A stretch of 64,000 nucleotides of DNA from CAMLIZ01 sp036231905 (GCF_036231905.1 NZ_JAZARE010000008.1:62001-126000); one strand, 5' to 3'. Numbered from the stretch's first letter, positions 48,692 through 58,208 are shown. Translations and numbers: made by a program. Notes: generated by a model not told the origin, from the letters alone.

Positions 48692-50068
48692 GCCTGCGCG
48701 GGTCTTCTGCTTCATCACCCAGGCCAGCAAGGCACACAGCAACGCGGCCGCCAGCAGCAGGCTGCTGGTGCTGGCGATCCAAAAGCCGCGTGCGCCTTGC
48801 AAGGCCGGCATGCCGAGGTGGCCGAAGGCGGCGGCATAACCACCGCCCAGCCCGACGCCCCACAGCGCCACCGCATAGATCACCACCGGCACGGTGGCGA
48901 CGTGCCAGGCGCGCAGCACGAACGAGGCCGCGCACTGCAACGCGTCGCCGATGTGGAAAAGCGCCACCCAGGCCAGCAGCGGCAGCGCGGCCGCCACGAT
49001 GGTGGCGTCGTGCGTGTACAACCGGAGGATGGGCTCGCGCAGCAGGAACACGGCGCCGCCGAGAACGCTGGCCAGCAGGCCTGCAATCCACACCCCGTGC
49101 CAGCCCAGGCGGTGTGCATCCCGGGCGTCGCCCGCGCCGATGCGCTGCGCCACCAGCGTGCTGGTGCCGTTGGCCAGCCCCAGCGGCAGCATGAACAGCA
49201 GGGCCACCAGGTTCACCGCGATCTGGTGGCCGGCCAGCGGCGTGGCGCCCAGGCGCGAAATGAAAAACGCCATGAAGGTGAAGCCGCTCACCTCGATGAG
49301 GATGGCCAGCCCCATGGGCACACCCAGGCGCAGCTGCGCCATGATGGGATCGCGTTGCGGCCGCGCCAGCCCGTGCGCCCAGAGCCGGAAAGGGCGGTAG
49401 AACGGATCGCGCCGCAGCAGCGTCAGCGCTGCCAGCCACTGGCACCACATGACGATCGCGGTGGCGATGCCGCAGCCGGTGAGCCCCAGGGGCGGGATGT
49501 TCACCGGGCCCCATGCCGTCCCGTTCACCAGCAGCATGGACAGCGGCACCTTCAGCGCCAGGCCGCCCAGCTGCATCGCCATCACCGCCTTCGGCCGGGA
49601 GATGGCGGTGTTGAAACCCCGGTAGGCGGTGAACATCAGCGCCGCGGGCAAGGCGACCGCCAGCGCCTGCAGGTAGGCCTGCACCTTCCCGGCGACCGCG
49701 GGCGATGCATGCGCCAGCGCGAGAAAGGGCTGCGGCATCAGCAGCAGGCCGGCACCGAACACGGTCATCATCAGCGCCAGCCAGATGGCCTGCTCCAGCT
49801 GCCGGCCGGCGGCCGGGCGATCCCCCGCGCCATAGAACCGGCCGGCGATGGGCGAGATGGCGAGCAGCACGCCCATCAGCCCGACGAACACGGTGACGTA
49901 GGCGGAGGCGCCGATGGCGAGCGCCGCCAGGTCCACCACGTCGTGGCGGGCCAGCAGCACCGTGTCCACCGTGCTGAAGCCCAGCACCGCCACCTGGCCC
50001 ACCGTCACCGGCCAGGCGAGCGGGAAGATGCGGCGCGCGCTGCCCCGGAGCGAGCTTGGGTCTGTCAA
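48674..50068 (-). CDS. MATE-family multidrug efflux transporter
   Basis: The 464-residue protein has twelve predicted membrane helices in two halves, with MATE motifs 'PLAWPVTVGQVAVLGFSTVD' and 'GVPMGLAILIEVSGFTFMAFF'. It exchanges drugs or metabolites for H+ or Na+. It starts with TTG 50068, overlapping the stop of the upstream gene (TTGA), an unusual coupled start. Orientation is convergent with the kinase gene, overlapping 18 bp. Confidence 0.93.
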   Translation of the reverse strand: MTDPSSLRGSARRIFPLAWPVTVGQVAVLGFSTVDTVLLARHDVVDLAALAIGASAYVTVFVGLMGVLLAISPIAGRFYGAGDRPAAGRQLEQAIWLALMMTVFGAGLLLMPQPFLALAHASPAVAGKVQAYLQALAVALPAALMFTAYRGFNTAISRPKAVMAMQLGGLALKVPLSMLLVNGTAWGPVNIPPLGLTGCGIATAIVMWCQWLAALTLLRRDPFYRPFRLWAHGLARPQRDPIMAQLRLGVPMGLAILIEVSGFTFMAFFISRLGATPLAGHQIAVNLVALLFMLPLGLANGTSTLVAQRIGAGDARDAHRLGWHGVWIAGLLASVLGGAVFLLREPILRLYTHDATIVAAALPLLAWVALFHIGDALQCAASFVLRAWHVATVPVVIYAVALWGVGLGGGYAAAFGHLGMPALQGARGFWIASTSSLLLAAALLCALLAWVMKQKTRAGLSHAG

Positions 50069-50517
50069 GCGGCGGGTTCCAGCGCCTCCGGTGGAGGATG
50101 GTCGCGGCCGGTGGCCAGCCGGGCGCGCTCTGCATAGCGGTTGAAGCGCCAGGCGGTGCCCTCCAGCGTGATGCGGCGCCAGACCGCGCGTTTTTCAGCG
50201 GGCGTGAACACCGGCCAGTGCTGCACCTCGTCGAAGCGGCGGCCACAGCCCTTGCACACCGCGTCGCCCTGGGTGGTGGAGCAGATGGCGATGCAGGGCG
50301 CATCCGGCGTGCTGGCATACCAGGCCAGCCAGGCCTCGCGCGCCTTGGGCGGCATGCTCTCCTCGTCGCACTCGTCCTCGTGGTAGTACACCATCAGCGC
50401 ATACACCTCGGCGAGTGCCAGCACCGGCTTGCAGGCGGTGATGCCGTCTGGCGAGGGCGAACGCTCGCGCCACCAGTTGATGGCGTTTTCGATGTCGGTG
50501 ATGTGGATGCCTGCCAC
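50065..50517 (-). CDS. DUF3717 + DUF1289 two-domain protein
   Basis: Residues 1-75 carry the DUF3717 pattern (IHITDIENAINWWRERSPSPDG), and residues 80-125 a DUF1289 zinc-binding motif: APCIAICSTTQGDAVCKGCG with four Cys. Both are frequent in Burkholderiales; functions are unknown. GTG 50517 is used as start because the motif begins there. It lies 14 bp after the trpS stop on the same strand, and overlaps the MATE start. Confidence 0.8.
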   Translation of the reverse strand: MAGIHITDIENAINWWRERSPSPDGITACKPVLALAEVYALMVYYHEDECDEESMPPKAREAWLAWYASTPDAPCIAICSTTQGDAVCKGCGRRFDEVQHWPVFTPAEKRAVWRRITLEGTAWRFNRYAERARLATGRDHPPPEALEPAA

Positions 50518-50531
50518 GGCCCGGTCGCGGT

Positions 50532-51770
50532 TCAGTAGTTCAGCCCCATCGCGGCGCGCACATCCTTCATGGTGGAGCGGGCCACGCTGCGCGCGCGCTC
50601 GGTGCCCACCTCGACGATCCAGTGCACGTGCTTGGGGTTCGTGAGGTAGGGCTCCGCACGCTCGCGCCAGGGCTGCTGCTCCTTGAGCACCGCGTCGATC
50701 ACCGGCTGCTTGCAGTCCAGGCAGCCGATGCCGGCGGTGGTGCAGCCTTTCCAGGCCCAGTCCTTGGTCGGCTGGTCGGAATACACCTGGTGGAACTGCC
50801 ACACCGGGCAGCGCTCCGGGTTGCCCGGGTCGGTGCGGCGCACGCGCGCCGGGTCGGTGGGCATCTTGCGCATCTTGTCCGTCACCACCGCCGGCTCCTC
50901 GCGCATGGCGATGGCGTTGCCGTAGCTCTTGCTCATCTTGGCGCCGTCCAGGCCGGGCAGCTTGGTCACCTCGGTGTGCAGCGCCTGCGGCTCCGAGAGG
51001 ATGTTCTTGCCGGTGCCGCGCAGGTGGCCCAGCAGCAGCTCTTCGTCGTCCGCCGTCCACTCCGGGTTGGCGGTGGCCTTCTTCAGGATGAATTCGGCCT
51101 TGCCAACCGCCTCCTGCGAGCCGCCTTCCTGGAAGGCCTTGCGCTGCTTCTCGAAGTAGCGCGCGTCGTCCTTGCCCAGCTTGGCCAGCGCCGCCTGCAC
51201 CTTCAAATCGAATCCCGGCACCTTGCCGTACAGGTGGTTGAAGCGCCGCGCCACTTCGCGTGTGAGCTCCACATGGGAGGCCTGGTCCTCGCCCACCGGC
51301 ACGTAGGCCGCCTTGTAGATCAGGATGTCGGCGGCCTGCAGCAGCGGATAGCCGAGGAAGCCGTAGGTCGCGAGGTCGCGGTCCTTCAGCTTCTCGATCT
51401 GGTCCTTGTAGGTCGGCACACGCTCCAGCCAGCCCAGCGGCGTGCCCATCGCGAGCAGGGTGAACAGCTCGGCGTGCTCGGCCAGGCGGCTTTGCAAAAA
51501 GATGGTGCAGCGCTCCGGGTCCAGGCCGGCGGCCACCCAGTCGATCACCATGTCGTACACATAGCGCTCCATCACCTCGCGCTCTTCGTAGTGCGTGGTC
51601 AGCGCATGCCAGTCGGCCACGAAGTAGAAGCAGTCGTAGTCGTCCTGCAGCCGCACCCAGTTCTTGAGCGCGCCGTGGTAGTGGCCGAGGTGCAGGGCGC
51701 CGGTGGGGCGCATGCCGGACAGCACGCGCGATTTGGAGGTGCGCGGCGCGGGCGAAACGTCGGAGGTCAT
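50532..51770 (-). CDS. trpS: Tryptophan-tRNA ligase
   Basis: TrpRS charges tRNA-Trp. The 412-residue protein has the class I motifs PTGALHLGHYHGALKNW (HIGH-like) and AKMSKSYGN (KMSKS). Like other long bacterial forms it has an extra C-terminal region with CLDCKQPVIDAVLKEQ. ATG 51770 starts the conserved sequence. A divergent purN gene lies 73 bp away. Confidence 0.96.
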   Translation of the reverse strand: MTSDVSPAPRTSKSRVLSGMRPTGALHLGHYHGALKNWVRLQDDYDCFYFVADWHALTTHYEEREVMERYVYDMVIDWVAAGLDPERCTIFLQSRLAEHAELFTLLAMGTPLGWLERVPTYKDQIEKLKDRDLATYGFLGYPLLQAADILIYKAAYVPVGEDQASHVELTREVARRFNHLYGKVPGFDLKVQAALAKLGKDDARYFEKQRKAFQEGGSQEAVGKAEFILKKATANPEWTADDEELLLGHLRGTGKNILSEPQALHTEVTKLPGLDGAKMSKSYGNAIAMREEPAVVTDKMRKMPTDPARVRRTDPGNPERCPVWQFHQVYSDQPTKDWAWKGCTTAGIGCLDCKQPVIDAVLKEQQPWRERAEPYLTNPKHVHWIVEVGTERARSVARSTMKDVRAAMGLNY

Positions 51771-51795
51771 GGTGGGCTCTGAAAGTGAGGCGAGG

Positions 51796-51826
51796 ATTGT
51801 AGGAGGGCAGGGCGCCGGAGGCGCCC
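51796..51826 (-). promoter_or_regulatory. trpS -10-like hexamer and GC palindrome
   Basis: On the minus strand TACAAT lies at 51801-51796, 26 bp before the trpS start, and GGGCGCC-GGA-GGCGCCC is at 51810-51826. No clear -35 is seen. It is the divergent region with purN. Confidence 0.4.
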
Positions 51827-51843
51827 ATCTACACTTGCGCGCC

Positions 51844-52473
51844 ATGACCCCGAAGCGCATCGTCATCCTGATTTCCGGACGCGGCTCCAACATGGAGGCG
51901 ATCGTCGAAGCGGCGCAGCAAGAGGGCTGGAACGCCGAGGTCGTGGCGGTGCTGAGCAACCGGCCCGAAGCCGCCGGCCTGGCGTTTGCCGCCGCGCGGG
52001 GCATTGCGGCACAAGCCGTGGATCACAAGGCCCACGCCTCGCGCGAGGCATTCGACGCCGCGCTGGCCGAGGCGATCGACCGGCATGCGCCGGACCTGGT
52101 GGTGCTGGCCGGCTTCATGCGCATCCTGGGCGAGGCGTTTGTGCGGCGCTACGAAGGCCGCATGCTGAACATCCACCCTTCGCTGCTGCCGGCCTTCACC
52201 GGGCTGCACACCCATCGCCGCGCCATCGAGGCCGGCTGCAAGGTGGCCGGCGCGACGGTGCACTTCGTCACACCCGAGCTCGACCATGGGCCGATCGTGG
52301 CCCAGGCGGTGGTGCCGCTGCTGCCCGGCGACACCGAGGCCAGCCTGGCGCAGCGCGTGCTGGCGCGTGAACACCAGATGTACCCGCGCACGGTGTGCTG
52401 GTTCGTGCACGGCGAGCTGAATGTCAGCAACGGCGTGGTCAGCCACACCGGCGGCGAGTCCCAGCTTTTCTAG
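51844..52473 (+). CDS. purN: Phosphoribosylglycinamide formyltransferase
   Basis: PurN transfers a formyl group from 10-formyl-THF in purine synthesis. The 209-residue protein has the phosphate loop ISGRGSNMEAI, the catalytic region AGFMRILGEAFVRRYEGRMLNIHPSLLP (Asn-His) and TVHFVTPELDHGPIVAQ (Asp). ATG 51844 begins the conserved start. The rsmB-like gene follows 61 bp later. Confidence 0.96.
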   Translation: MTPKRIVILISGRGSNMEAIVEAAQQEGWNAEVVAVLSNRPEAAGLAFAAARGIAAQAVDHKAHASREAFDAALAEAIDRHAPDLVVLAGFMRILGEAFVRRYEGRMLNIHPSLLPAFTGLHTHRRAIEAGCKVAGATVHFVTPELDHGPIVAQAVVPLLPGDTEASLAQRVLAREHQMYPRTVCWFVHGELNVSNGVVSHTGGESQLF

Positions 52474-52534
52474 CCGGGGCGGACGCGGCTCTGGCGAGCC
52501 GGTGGCGGGCAGGGCGGGAAGGGATAATTCCGCG

Positions 52535-53794
52535 ATGCATCCCAACGCCCTGCTGGACCTGTGCACCGAGTTGCTGCGCCAAGTCCTCCAATTCGACATG
52601 CCGGCCGACAGCGTGGTCTCGGCCTACTTCCGCAAGCACCGCGACCTCGGCCAGCGCGAGCGCCATACGCTGGCCGAAACGGTCTACAACGTGCTGCGCC
52701 GGCGCCTGCTGTTCCAGCATCTGGCGCAAGGCGGGCCCGGCTCTGCGGAGCGTCGGTTGGCCATCCTGGGCTGGCAAGGCGGCGAGGGTTTCCTGCGCGG
52801 GGCGCTGGCCGAACACGAGCAGCAGTGGCTCGCCAAGGCCCGCGCGGTCGATGTGGCTCAGCTGCAGCCCAAGCTGCGCCACAACCTGCCGGACTGGCTG
52901 GCGCAGCCGCTGCAGCAGGCGTTGCCCGCCGAGGAGTTTGACGCCCTCGCCGCCAGCCTCAACGAGCCGGCGCCGCTGGACCTGCGGGTGAACCTGCTCA
53001 AGGCCAAGCGGGACGAGGTCCAGGCCGCCCTGGCCGCCGCCGGCATCGACGCGCGTCCCACGCCCTACTCGCCCTGGGGTTTGCGGGTGGACGGCAAGCC
53101 GGCACTGAACAAGCTCGACGTGTTCAGCAAGGGCGAGGTGGAGGTGCAGGACGAAGGCAGCCAGTTGCTCGCGCTGCTGCTGGCGCCCAAGCGCAGCGAG
53201 ATGGTGGTGGATTTCTGCGCCGGCGCCGGCGGCAAGACCCTGGCGCTGGGCGCGGCCATGCGCAACAGCGGTCGGCTGTACGCCTTTGACGTGTCCGGCC
53301 ACCGGCTGGATGCGCTCAAGCCCCGCCTGGCGCGCAGCGGCCTGTCCAACGTGTATCCGGCGCAGATCGCGCACGAGCGCGACGAGCGCATCAAGCGGCT
53401 GGCCGGCAAGATCGACCGGGTGCTGGTGGACGCGCCGTGTTCCGGCCTGGGCACGCTGCGGCGCAATCCCGACCTGAAGTGGCGGCAGTCACCGGCAGCG
53501 ATCGAGGAACTGCGCGAAAAACAAGGCGCCATCCTCGCCAGCGCGGCCCGGCTCCTCAAGCCAGGCGGCCGGCTGGTGTATGCCACCTGCAGCCTGCTGG
53601 CCAGCGAGAACGAGGCGATTGCGCAGGCCTTCGGCGCTGCCCATCCTGACTTCCAGCCGGTGCCCGCAGCCCAGGCGCTGGAGCGCGCCCAGGTGGCCGG
53701 TGCCGCCAACCTGGACACCGACGGCCACCTGCGGCTGTGGCCGCACCGGCATGGAACCGACGGGTTTTTTGCCGCCGTCTGGGAAAAGGGCTGA
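52535..53794 (+). CDS. rsmB: RsmB/NOP-family RNA cytosine-5 methyltransferase
   Basis: The 419-residue protein has the RsmB-type N-terminal helical domain, the SAM-binding DFCAGAGGKTLALG and the catalytic pair: Cys in VDAPCSGLGTLRRNPD and Cys in YATCSLLASENE. E. coli RsmB makes m5C967 in 16S rRNA. Whether this is the true RsmB or a paralogue is not certain. Confidence 0.88.
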   Translation: MHPNALLDLCTELLRQVLQFDMPADSVVSAYFRKHRDLGQRERHTLAETVYNVLRRRLLFQHLAQGGPGSAERRLAILGWQGGEGFLRGALAEHEQQWLAKARAVDVAQLQPKLRHNLPDWLAQPLQQALPAEEFDALAASLNEPAPLDLRVNLLKAKRDEVQAALAAAGIDARPTPYSPWGLRVDGKPALNKLDVFSKGEVEVQDEGSQLLALLLAPKRSEMVVDFCAGAGGKTLALGAAMRNSGRLYAFDVSGHRLDALKPRLARSGLSNVYPAQIAHERDERIKRLAGKIDRVLVDAPCSGLGTLRRNPDLKWRQSPAAIEELREKQGAILASAARLLKPGGRLVYATCSLLASENEAIAQAFGAAHPDFQPVPAAQALERAQVAGAANLDTDGHLRLWPHRHGTDGFFAAVWEKG

Positions 53795-53881
53795 TCCGAG
53801 CGGGGAACCGACCGGCTCGCCAGGGCTCCAATGCCCGCAGCACGCCGCCGTCTGGGCGGTAAAACGTGCATAAATTCCGGC

Positions 53882-53909
53882 TTGGCCCCAAACGCCGGTC
53901 TTTTACAAT
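53882..53909 (+). promoter_or_regulatory. Candidate promoter of the desaturase gene
   Basis: TTGGCC (53882-53887) and TACAAT (53904-53909) are 16 bp apart, 35 bp before ATG 53944. The -35 is weak, the -10 is good. Confidence 0.5.
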
Positions 53910-53943
53910 CCCTCATTGGCCCCGGTTGGGCTGCAAGGCAGGT

Positions 53944-55167
53944 ATGAACGAACTTTCGATGGTGTGGGACGCGGCGATCCAATGGCTGGCCCACGGAGTG
54001 ACTGACGCTTCGTGGTGGCAAATTGTGTTGTTCACGCTGGCGACCACCCATGTGACCATCGCTTCGGTCACCATCTTCCTCCACCGCGCCCAGGCCCACC
54101 GCGCGCTCGACCTGCACCCGATTCCCTCGCACTTCTTCCGCCTGTGGCTGTGGCTGGGCACCGGCATGGTCACCAAGGAATGGGTGGCCATCCACCGCAA
54201 GCACCACGCCAAGTGCGAGACGGAAGAAGACCCGCACAGCCCGCAGACCCGCGGCATCAAGGCCGTGCTGCTGACCGGCAGCGAGATGTACCGCGCCGAA
54301 GCCAAGAACCAGGAAACCCTGGCCAAGTTCGGTCACAACACGCCCAACGACTGGATCGAGCGCAACCTATACAGCCGCTTCACCTGGCAGGGCGTGGGCC
54401 TCACGCTGATCCTGGACCTGCTGCTGTTCGGCGGTGTCGGCCTCACCGTGTGGGCGGTGCAGATGCTGTGGATCCCGATCACCGCGGCCGGCATCATCAA
54501 CGGCATCGGCCACTGGTGGGGCTACCGCAACTTCGAAGCGGCGGACGCCAGCACCAACGTGTCGCCCTGGGGCATCCTGATCGGCGGCGAAGAGCTGCAC
54601 AACAACCACCACACCTACCCCACCAGCGCCAAGCTGTCGGTCAAGCCGTACGAGTTCGACATCGGCTGGATGTACATCCGCGGCCTGGAACTGCTGGGCC
54701 TGGCCAAGGTGCGCAAGACGCCGCCGATGCTCAAGCTGGGCAACGTGAAGCCGGTGGCCGACGACAAGACGCTGGAAGCGCTGATCGCCAACCGCTACGA
54801 GGTGATGGCGCACTACGCCAAGGAAATGAAGCGCACCTGCAAGGCCGAGCTGGCCCGCCTGAAGGCGCAGGGTGCCAAGAACACCGCCAAGTGGTCGGAG
54901 CTGCGCCTGGCCAAGCGCTGGCTGCACCGCGACGACGACAAGATCCCGCCGACCGTCAAGCCCACCATGGCCAATGCGCTGCAGCACAGCCCGCAGCTCG
55001 CCAAGCTGGTGCTGATGCGCGAAGAGCTGCGCCAGCTCTGGACCCGCACCAACGTGTCGGCCGATCAGCTGGTGCACGACCTGCAGGCCTGGTGCAGGAA
55101 GGCCGAGGAGAGCGGCATCGCCGCGCTGCAGGAGTTCTCGCTCAAGCTGCGGGCCGCGCACGCCTGA
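53944..55167 (+). CDS. Membrane fatty acid desaturase, long C-terminal extension
   Basis: The 407-residue protein has three His boxes: HRAQAHR (47-53), HRKHH (84-88) and HNNHH (219-223), which hold the di-iron centre of acyl-CoA/acyl-lipid delta-9 desaturases, and membrane helices near 25-45, 63-75 and 150-180. After about residue 235 follows a ~170-residue basic, helical extension with no membrane segment (KMLKL..KRTCKAELARLKAQ), longer than in typical enzymes. It may regulate membrane fluidity. A strong terminator ends the unit. Confidence 0.93.
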   Translation: MNELSMVWDAAIQWLAHGVTDASWWQIVLFTLATTHVTIASVTIFLHRAQAHRALDLHPIPSHFFRLWLWLGTGMVTKEWVAIHRKHHAKCETEEDPHSPQTRGIKAVLLTGSEMYRAEAKNQETLAKFGHNTPNDWIERNLYSRFTWQGVGLTLILDLLLFGGVGLTVWAVQMLWIPITAAGIINGIGHWWGYRNFEAADASTNVSPWGILIGGEELHNNHHTYPTSAKLSVKPYEFDIGWMYIRGLELLGLAKVRKTPPMLKLGNVKPVADDKTLEALIANRYEVMAHYAKEMKRTCKAELARLKAQGAKNTAKWSELRLAKRWLHRDDDKIPPTVKPTMANALQHSPQLAKLVLMREELRQLWTRTNVSADQLVHDLQAWCRKAEESGIAALQEFSLKLRAAHA

Positions 55168-55185
55168 CGCTCGATGCTTCATGTG

Positions 55186-55217
55186 AAAGGGCCTGCGATT
55201 GCAGGCCCTTTTTCTTT
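55186..55217 (+). terminator. Strong terminator after the desaturase gene
   Basis: AAAGGGCCTGC and GCAGGCCCTTT make a perfect 11-bp stem around GATT, followed by TTCTTTG. It could serve both the desaturase and the convergent DUF1841 gene. Confidence 0.88.
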
Positions 55218-55237
55218 GCGCCGGCGCGTTGTGCCGC

Positions 55238-55669
55238 TCAGCGGGTGGCGCGGCGGCGCACGCAGTCGAGGTAGGCGTGCCCGTCCGGCGGCAGGCCGCT
55301 GCGTTGCGAGGCCCAGATCATCTCGCCCAGGCACTCCATCACCTCGTGCTGGGCATCGTGCATGGAGCCCCGCTTCGCGGCCAGCAGCTCCACCGCCTGC
55401 TTGATGCCGCGCGGCTGGTCGATGGACATCTGCTCTTCGATCGTGAGGTGCATGGACAGGTGCAGGAATGGGTTGCTCCTGCCGCCTTCGACCGTGTACT
55501 GGGCCGCGAGCGCCGCGTCCACGTCGGCCAGGTCATCGTGGTACTCCGGATGCTGTGCGATCCAGTCCGCCGCGATCGACTCCATCGGTGTCAGCGGCGT
55601 GCCTTGCCGGTGCTTGGCGAGGGTGTCGCAGAAGAAGCGGCGGACGTCGTTCTGGTTGGGAGCAAACAT
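55238..55669 (-). CDS. DUF1841 family protein
   Basis: The 143-residue protein begins MFAPNQNDVRRFFCDTLAKH and carries HPEYHDDL and NPFLHLSMHLTIEEQMSIDQ, the conserved core of DUF1841, a family widespread in beta- and gammaproteobacteria. Several His and Glu residues in this core could bind a metal. Function unknown. Divergent from the nitroreductase gene with 35 bp between. Confidence 0.88.
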   Translation of the reverse strand: MFAPNQNDVRRFFCDTLAKHRQGTPLTPMESIAADWIAQHPEYHDDLADVDAALAAQYTVEGGRSNPFLHLSMHLTIEEQMSIDQPRGIKQAVELLAAKRGSMHDAQHEVMECLGEMIWASQRSGLPPDGHAYLDCVRRRATR

Positions 55670-55704
55670 CGGACAATTCTCCGTCGCTTCCCAAAGACCC
55701 GCTG

Positions 55705-56280
55705 ATGAACGTCACCACCGAACAACTCTTCACCGAGGCCCGCACGCAGAGCGGCTATCTGCCGGACCCGGTGGACGATGCCACCCTGCGCGCGCTGTAC
55801 GACCTGATGAAGTGGGGCCCGACCTCGGCCAACTGCACGCCGGCGCGCGTCGCCTTCGTGCGCACGCCCGAGGCGAAGGCACGGCTGGTGGAGTGCATGG
55901 ATGCCGGCAACGTGCGCAAGGTCCAGGAGGCGCCGGTCACGGCCATCATCGGCATGGACATGGCGTTCTACGAGCAGCTGCCGCGGCTGTTCCCGCACAC
56001 CGATGCACGTTCCTGGTTTGCCGGCAAGCCGCAGAAGATCGAAGAGACCGCCTTGCGCAACAGCAGCCTGCAAGGCGGCTACTTCATCGTCGCCGCCCGT
56101 GCGCTCGGGCTGGACTGCGGGCCGATGAGCGGTTTCGACGCGGCCCGGATGGACGCTGCCTTCTGGGCCGGCACCACGGTGAAAAGCAACTTCGTCTGCA
56201 CCCTCGGGCGCGGCGATGTGTCGCGGCTGCATGCGCGCAACCCGCGCCTGGCCTTCGAGGAAGCCTGCCGCCTGCTCTGA
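55705..56280 (+). CDS. RutE-like nitroreductase-family malonic semialdehyde reductase
   Basis: The 191-residue flavoprotein belongs to the nitroreductase superfamily. It has LYDLMKWGPTSANCTPARVAF (FMN phosphate binding), ETALRNSSLQGGYFIVAARA and the DCGPMSGFDAARMDAAF signature that marks RutE/HadB/YdfG-like malonic semialdehyde reductases of the pyrimidine (Rut) pathway. No rut genes are nearby, so the physiological substrate is open. Confidence 0.88.
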   Translation: MNVTTEQLFTEARTQSGYLPDPVDDATLRALYDLMKWGPTSANCTPARVAFVRTPEAKARLVECMDAGNVRKVQEAPVTAIIGMDMAFYEQLPRLFPHTDARSWFAGKPQKIEETALRNSSLQGGYFIVAARALGLDCGPMSGFDAARMDAAFWAGTTVKSNFVCTLGRGDVSRLHARNPRLAFEEACRLL

Positions 56281-56319
56281 CCCACGGCGGCCATGTGCCC
56301 CGCTGCGGTCGCCGTCGTG

Positions 56320-58197
56320 CTACTCCGCCGCGCTCGGTTCCTGCGAGGAGGGTTCGGTTGCGCGCTCGCCGTCGGGCACAGGGCGGTGCCAGCCGCCTCG
56401 CGTGAGTCCGCGCGCCGCCTCGGCGCGCTCCTGCGCCCACAACTCCTCCAGCTGCTGCCGCCCCTGCTTGGCCATCGCGATGAGCTTGGCTTCGTCGCGG
56501 AAGAACGGCGCCATGCGCTCCAGCTGCTCCACGTTGTGTTGCCTGAAGCGCAGCGCCTGCTGGCGCGCGGCATGGGGCTGCCAGCCCATGAGCTGCAGCA
56601 CGCTGCGCCCGCTCATCAATGCCGAGTCCAGCGTTTCGCGTTCGACCAGCGTCACGCCCAGGTCGCGCAGCCGGTAGTAGTGGCGCACGTTGCGGGCGCG
56701 GGCCACCAGTGCCAGGTGCGGGAAGTGCTCGCGCGCCAGGCGGGCGACCTGCAGGCTCTGGTCGATGTCGTCGATCGCCAGCACCAGCACCTTGGCGCGC
56801 TCGGCGCCAGCGGTGCGCAGCAGGTCCAGCCGGGTGGCGTCGCCATAGAAGACCGGCCAGCCGAAGCGACGCACCGCCTCGATCTGCTCGGCGTCGTGCT
56901 CCAGCACGGTGGCCTGCAGGCCGTTGGCAAAGAGCAGGCGGCCGATGATCTGGCCGTAGCGGCCAAAGCCCGCGATGATGATGGGCGCATGCTGCGGCTG
57001 CTTCAGCTCGTCGGCCGGTTTGGCCGGCGTGCGGTTGGCCAGGCGCGGGGTCAGCCAGCGGTCGGTGACCAGCAGCAGCAGCGGTGTCAGCAGCATGGAC
57101 AAGGCCACCGCGGCCACCAGCAGCGACGAGGTCGGCGCGTCGATCACCCGGGCCTGCGCCGCGGCCTGGAACACCACGAAGCCGAACTCGCCGCCCTGCG
57201 CCAGCAGGATGTTGAACACCGGTCGCTCGGCCAGCGGGATGGGCATGCGCCGCGCCATGGCCCACAGCACCAGCGCCTTCAGCGCCACGAAGGCGGCCAC
57301 CACGCCGGCCACCACCGCCGGTTTGGCGAGCACCACGCCGAAGTCGATGCTCATGCCCACCGCGATGAAGAACAGGCCCAGCAGCAGGCCCTTGAACGGC
57401 TCCAGGTCGGTCTCCAGCTCGCGCCGGTATTCGCTTTCGGCCAGCAGCACGCCGGCGAGGAAGGCGCCCAGCGCCATCGACAGGCCCACGGCCTGCATCA
57501 ACGCGGCGGTGGCCACCACCAGCAGCAAGGCGGCGGCGGTGAAGATCTCCGGCGTCTTGCTGCGCGCGATCCAGCGCAGCGCAGGGCGCAGCAGCAGGCG
57601 CCCGCCCAGCACGATGGTCGCGATGACACCCACCGCCTTGAGCGCGCCCATCCAGCCGTCGCCGTCGTGTTCAGCGGCGGCCACACCCAGCAAGGGAATC
57701 AGCGCGAGGATGGGGATGGCGGCGATGTCCTGCAGCAGCGCGACGCTGAGCACCCCCTGGCCGGCGGTGGTGCCCATCAGGTTGCGTTCGTTCAGCACGC
57801 CCAGCCCGATGGCGGTGGACGACAGCGCAAGGCCCAGGCCGGCCACCAGCGCCAGCCGCCAGGGCAGGCCGAGCGCCACGCCGGCGGCCAGGATGAGCAG
57901 GGCCGAACCCAGCAGCTGCGCGCTGCCCCAGCCGAAGATGGGCCGGCGCATCGCCCACAGGCGCCGCGGCTCCAGCTCGAGGCCCACCAGGAAGAGCATC
58001 AGCACCACACCGAATTCGGCGAAGTGCAGGATGTCGGCCGGGTCGGTCACCAGCTTCAGCACGCCCGGCCCGATCACGATGCCGGCGGCCAGGTAGCCAA
58101 TGATGGAGCCCAGACCCAGCAGCCGGGCGATCGGCACGGCGAGCACGGCGGCGGCCAGGTAGACCAGGCTGGTGGTGATCCAGGGGGTGTGTTCCAT
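56320..58197 (-). CDS. Glutathione-regulated potassium-efflux antiporter, KefC/KefB type
   Basis: The 625-residue protein has twelve to thirteen membrane helices of the CPA2 family (STAIGLGVLNERNLM, LLQDIAAIPILALIPLL with the exchanged Asp), then a cytosolic Rossmann KTN/RCK domain (IIIAGFGRYGQIIGRLLF) that binds glutathione and NADH, and a C-terminal tail. Kef systems protect from electrophiles by acidifying the cytoplasm. The ancillary oxidoreductase KefF is encoded 11 bp upstream. Confidence 0.93.
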   Translation of the reverse strand: MEHTPWITTSLVYLAAAVLAVPIARLLGLGSIIGYLAAGIVIGPGVLKLVTDPADILHFAEFGVVLMLFLVGLELEPRRLWAMRRPIFGWGSAQLLGSALLILAAGVALGLPWRLALVAGLGLALSSTAIGLGVLNERNLMGTTAGQGVLSVALLQDIAAIPILALIPLLGVAAAEHDGDGWMGALKAVGVIATIVLGGRLLLRPALRWIARSKTPEIFTAAALLLVVATAALMQAVGLSMALGAFLAGVLLAESEYRRELETDLEPFKGLLLGLFFIAVGMSIDFGVVLAKPAVVAGVVAAFVALKALVLWAMARRMPIPLAERPVFNILLAQGGEFGFVVFQAAAQARVIDAPTSSLLVAAVALSMLLTPLLLLVTDRWLTPRLANRTPAKPADELKQPQHAPIIIAGFGRYGQIIGRLLFANGLQATVLEHDAEQIEAVRRFGWPVFYGDATRLDLLRTAGAERAKVLVLAIDDIDQSLQVARLAREHFPHLALVARARNVRHYYRLRDLGVTLVERETLDSALMSGRSVLQLMGWQPHAARQQALRFRQHNVEQLERMAPFFRDEAKLIAMAKQGRQQLEELWAQERAEAARGLTRGGWHRPVPDGERATEPSSQEPSAAE

Positions 58198-58208
58198 CGG
58201 CTGGCCCT

